From assembly GCF_016909495.1 (NCBI RefSeq), contig NZ_JAFBFW010000006.1:310001-374000 (forward strand): a stretch of DNA of 64,000 nucleotides, in the 5' to 3' direction. Under the pieces are notes generated by a model. The model saw nothing but the letters and a program-made list of their open reading frames with translations, ran no database searches and was not told the origin of the DNA. Of this stretch, positions 62,776 through 64,000 are shown piece after piece (position 1 is the first letter of the stretch; each line of letters begins with the position of its first letter). Both the position numbers and the translations under genes were made by a program. This DNA comes from Pantoea coffeiphila. GTDB taxonomy: Bacteria; Pseudomonadota; Gammaproteobacteria; Enterobacterales; Enterobacteriaceae.

Positions 62776-64000
62776 ATGTTTATGACACAGTTGAATGAAA
62801 ATGTTGATGTGGTGGTGATCGGCGGTGGCGTTGTCGGATGTGCGGTATTCCGGCGCTTCACGCTGATGGGCGCACGCACGATGCTGCTGGAAAAAGGGGG
62901 AGATATTCTTTCCGGTGCCAGTAAGGCGAATAGCGCCATCCTCCACACGGGCTTTGACGCCCCTACCGGGAGCCTGGAGCTGCAATGTATGCAGGCTGGC
63001 TACGAAGAATATATGGCCATTCATCAGCAGATGAATTTGCCGCTGCTGAAAACGACGGCCATCGTCGTTGCCTGGAGTCAGGAGCAGCTGGAGGCCCTGC
63101 CGGGAATTGTGCAGCAGGCCCATAACAATGGCGTGTTCGACGTCGAACAGATTTCTTCTGAGGAAGTCTATCGCCGCGAGCCGCACCTGGCAAAAGGCGC
63201 ACTCGGCGGCGTTTACGTTCCGGGAGAATACGTCATCGATCCGTGGAGCTCGCCGCTGGCCTATATGACTCAGGCGGTGATGCACGGCGGTCAATATGCT
63301 TTCAACTGTGAAGTACAGCGTGTGAAATCCACCGATGACGGCTGGGAGCTGACGACCAGCAGAGGCCGTGTACAGACCCGACTGGTGATCAACTGCGCCG
63401 GTAATCACGGCGATCTGATTGACGGCATGTGGCGCACCCCGGAATTTGAAATCCGCCCGCGCAAGGGGCAGTTCCTGGTGTATGACAAGGCTTCGGCATC
63501 ACAGATTAACGCCATTATTCTTCCGGTTCCTACCCCGACCACCAAAGGCGTACTGCTGTGTAAAACCATTTTTGGCAACATGATCCTCGGCCCCACTGCG
63601 GAGGAACAGCAGGACCGTCATCGTGCGGACGTGGATGAAACGGTCATGCAGGGGCTGATTGAGAAAGGCAGCCTGATGCTACCTACGCTGACAGACTATC
63701 CGGTCACAGCGACCTACGCCGGTCTGCGCCCTGCCACCGAGAAAAAAGAGTACCGCATTTTTCATTACCCGCAGGACACCTGGATCACCGTCGGGGGAAT
63801 TCGTTCCACCGGGTTAACCGCCGCGTTGGGGATCGCCAGCCACGTGGAATCGCTTTATCAGCAGCACTTCCCGGCGTTATTTACACTGAACCCGCCCACC
63901 GAGCTGCAATGGCCACGTATGCCGATGCTCTCAGAGTATGAAAAGCGGGATTACGCCTGCCCGGGTAACGGCGGAATTGTCTGCCACTGCGAACTGGTCA
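62776..64000 (+). CDS. GlpA-like FAD-dependent oxidoreductase (partial, runs off the window)
   Basis: About 408 residues visible. ATG 62776 or 62782 follows GGGA; ATG 62752 is also in frame. FAD-binding VDVVVIGGGVVGCAVFRRF near the N-terminus, LEKGGDILSGASKANSAILHTGFD of the glycerol-3-phosphate dehydrogenase/DAO family, and IVCHCELV at the edge, the start of a BFD-like [2Fe-2S] domain as in GlpA. It likely oxidises a hydroxy or amino acid/polyol phosphate and passes electrons to quinone. Substrate unknown. Confidence 0.85.
   Translation, partial: MFMTQLNENVDVVVIGGGVVGCAVFRRFTLMGARTMLLEKGGDILSGASKANSAILHTGFDAPTGSLELQCMQAGYEEYMAIHQQMNLPLLKTTAIVVAWSQEQLEALPGIVQQAHNNGVFDVEQISSEEVYRREPHLAKGALGGVYVPGEYVIDPWSSPLAYMTQAVMHGGQYAFNCEVQRVKSTDDGWELTTSRGRVQTRLVINCAGNHGDLIDGMWRTPEFEIRPRKGQFLVYDKASASQINAIILPVPTPTTKGVLLCKTIFGNMILGPTAEEQQDRHRADVDETVMQGLIEKGSLMLPTLTDYPVTATYAGLRPATEKKEYRIFHYPQDTWITVGGIRSTGLTAALGIASHVESLYQQHFPALFTLNPPTELQWPRMPMLSEYEKRDYACPGNGGIVCHCELV

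Noticed and set aside
62638-63408. Minus-strand 256-codon frame opposite the FAD oxidoreductase
   Set aside because: The plus-strand frame has clear FAD-binding and family motifs; the minus frame has none.
1-64000. tRNA, rRNA, CRISPR, prophage or insertion sequence
   Set aside because: None seen by eye on either strand; a tRNAscan or ISfinder run would be decisive.

Overview
The window reads as a chromosomal segment of a GC-rich member of the Enterobacterales, most likely of the Erwinia/Pantoea group. Grounds are enterobacterial-type genes (betT/betIBA, dosC, ycaP, grxB, an omptin protease), very dense translationally coupled operons and CRP- and BetI-type sites like those of E. coli. This is inference from gene content; no 16S or ribosomal gene is present, and I see no tRNA, rRNA, CRISPR array, insertion sequence or phage.

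Layout. 1-10.4 kb holds carbohydrate genes: a sugar-binding protein (cut by the window edge) divergent from a MalK-like ATPase that carries an in-frame stop, an L-fuconate dehydratase with an MFS transporter, an LprI-domain protein, an exported sugar isomerase-like protein behind twin LacI-type operators, and an oxidoreductase/LysR pair. 10.5-20.3 kb holds a GntR-controlled unit: peptide-type ABC transporter, M20 hydrolase homologue, D-cysteine desulfhydrase-like PLP enzyme, ornithine cyclodeaminase/mu-crystallin homologue and tandem rhodanese. The missing ATPase lies on the other strand and shares an identical 14-bp promoter element. 20.4-39.5 kb holds two separate hydantoinase/oxoprolinase systems (HyuA+HyuB), one with a Pot-type and one with an Opp-type ABC transporter, separated by a HipB/HipA module. 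39.5-49.3 kb holds an omptin, a small secreted protein, the globin-coupled diguanylate cyclase DosC and the glycine-betaine locus betT/betIBA.

The most unusual locus is 49.3-55.3 kb on the minus strand: a TPP riboswitch with a downstream intrinsic terminator precedes a tightly overlapping six-gene operon of a LuxE-like acyl-protein synthetase, a LuxC-like acyl reductase, a complete NMT1/THI5-type ABC transporter and a short-chain dehydrogenase. Acid activation, thioester reduction and aldehyde reduction would together turn a carboxylic acid into an alcohol, so I propose uptake and reductive repair of an oxidised thiamine fragment (thiamine acetic acid, thiazole acetic acid or the pyrimidine carboxylic acid). 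The rest of the window has a TbpB-like surface lipoprotein with its Slam exporter, a VOC protein, YcaP, an inhibitory-helix Fic protein with a C-terminal winged helix, glutaredoxin 2, an EamA exporter and the start of a GlpA-like FAD oxidoreductase behind three copies of a possible operator.
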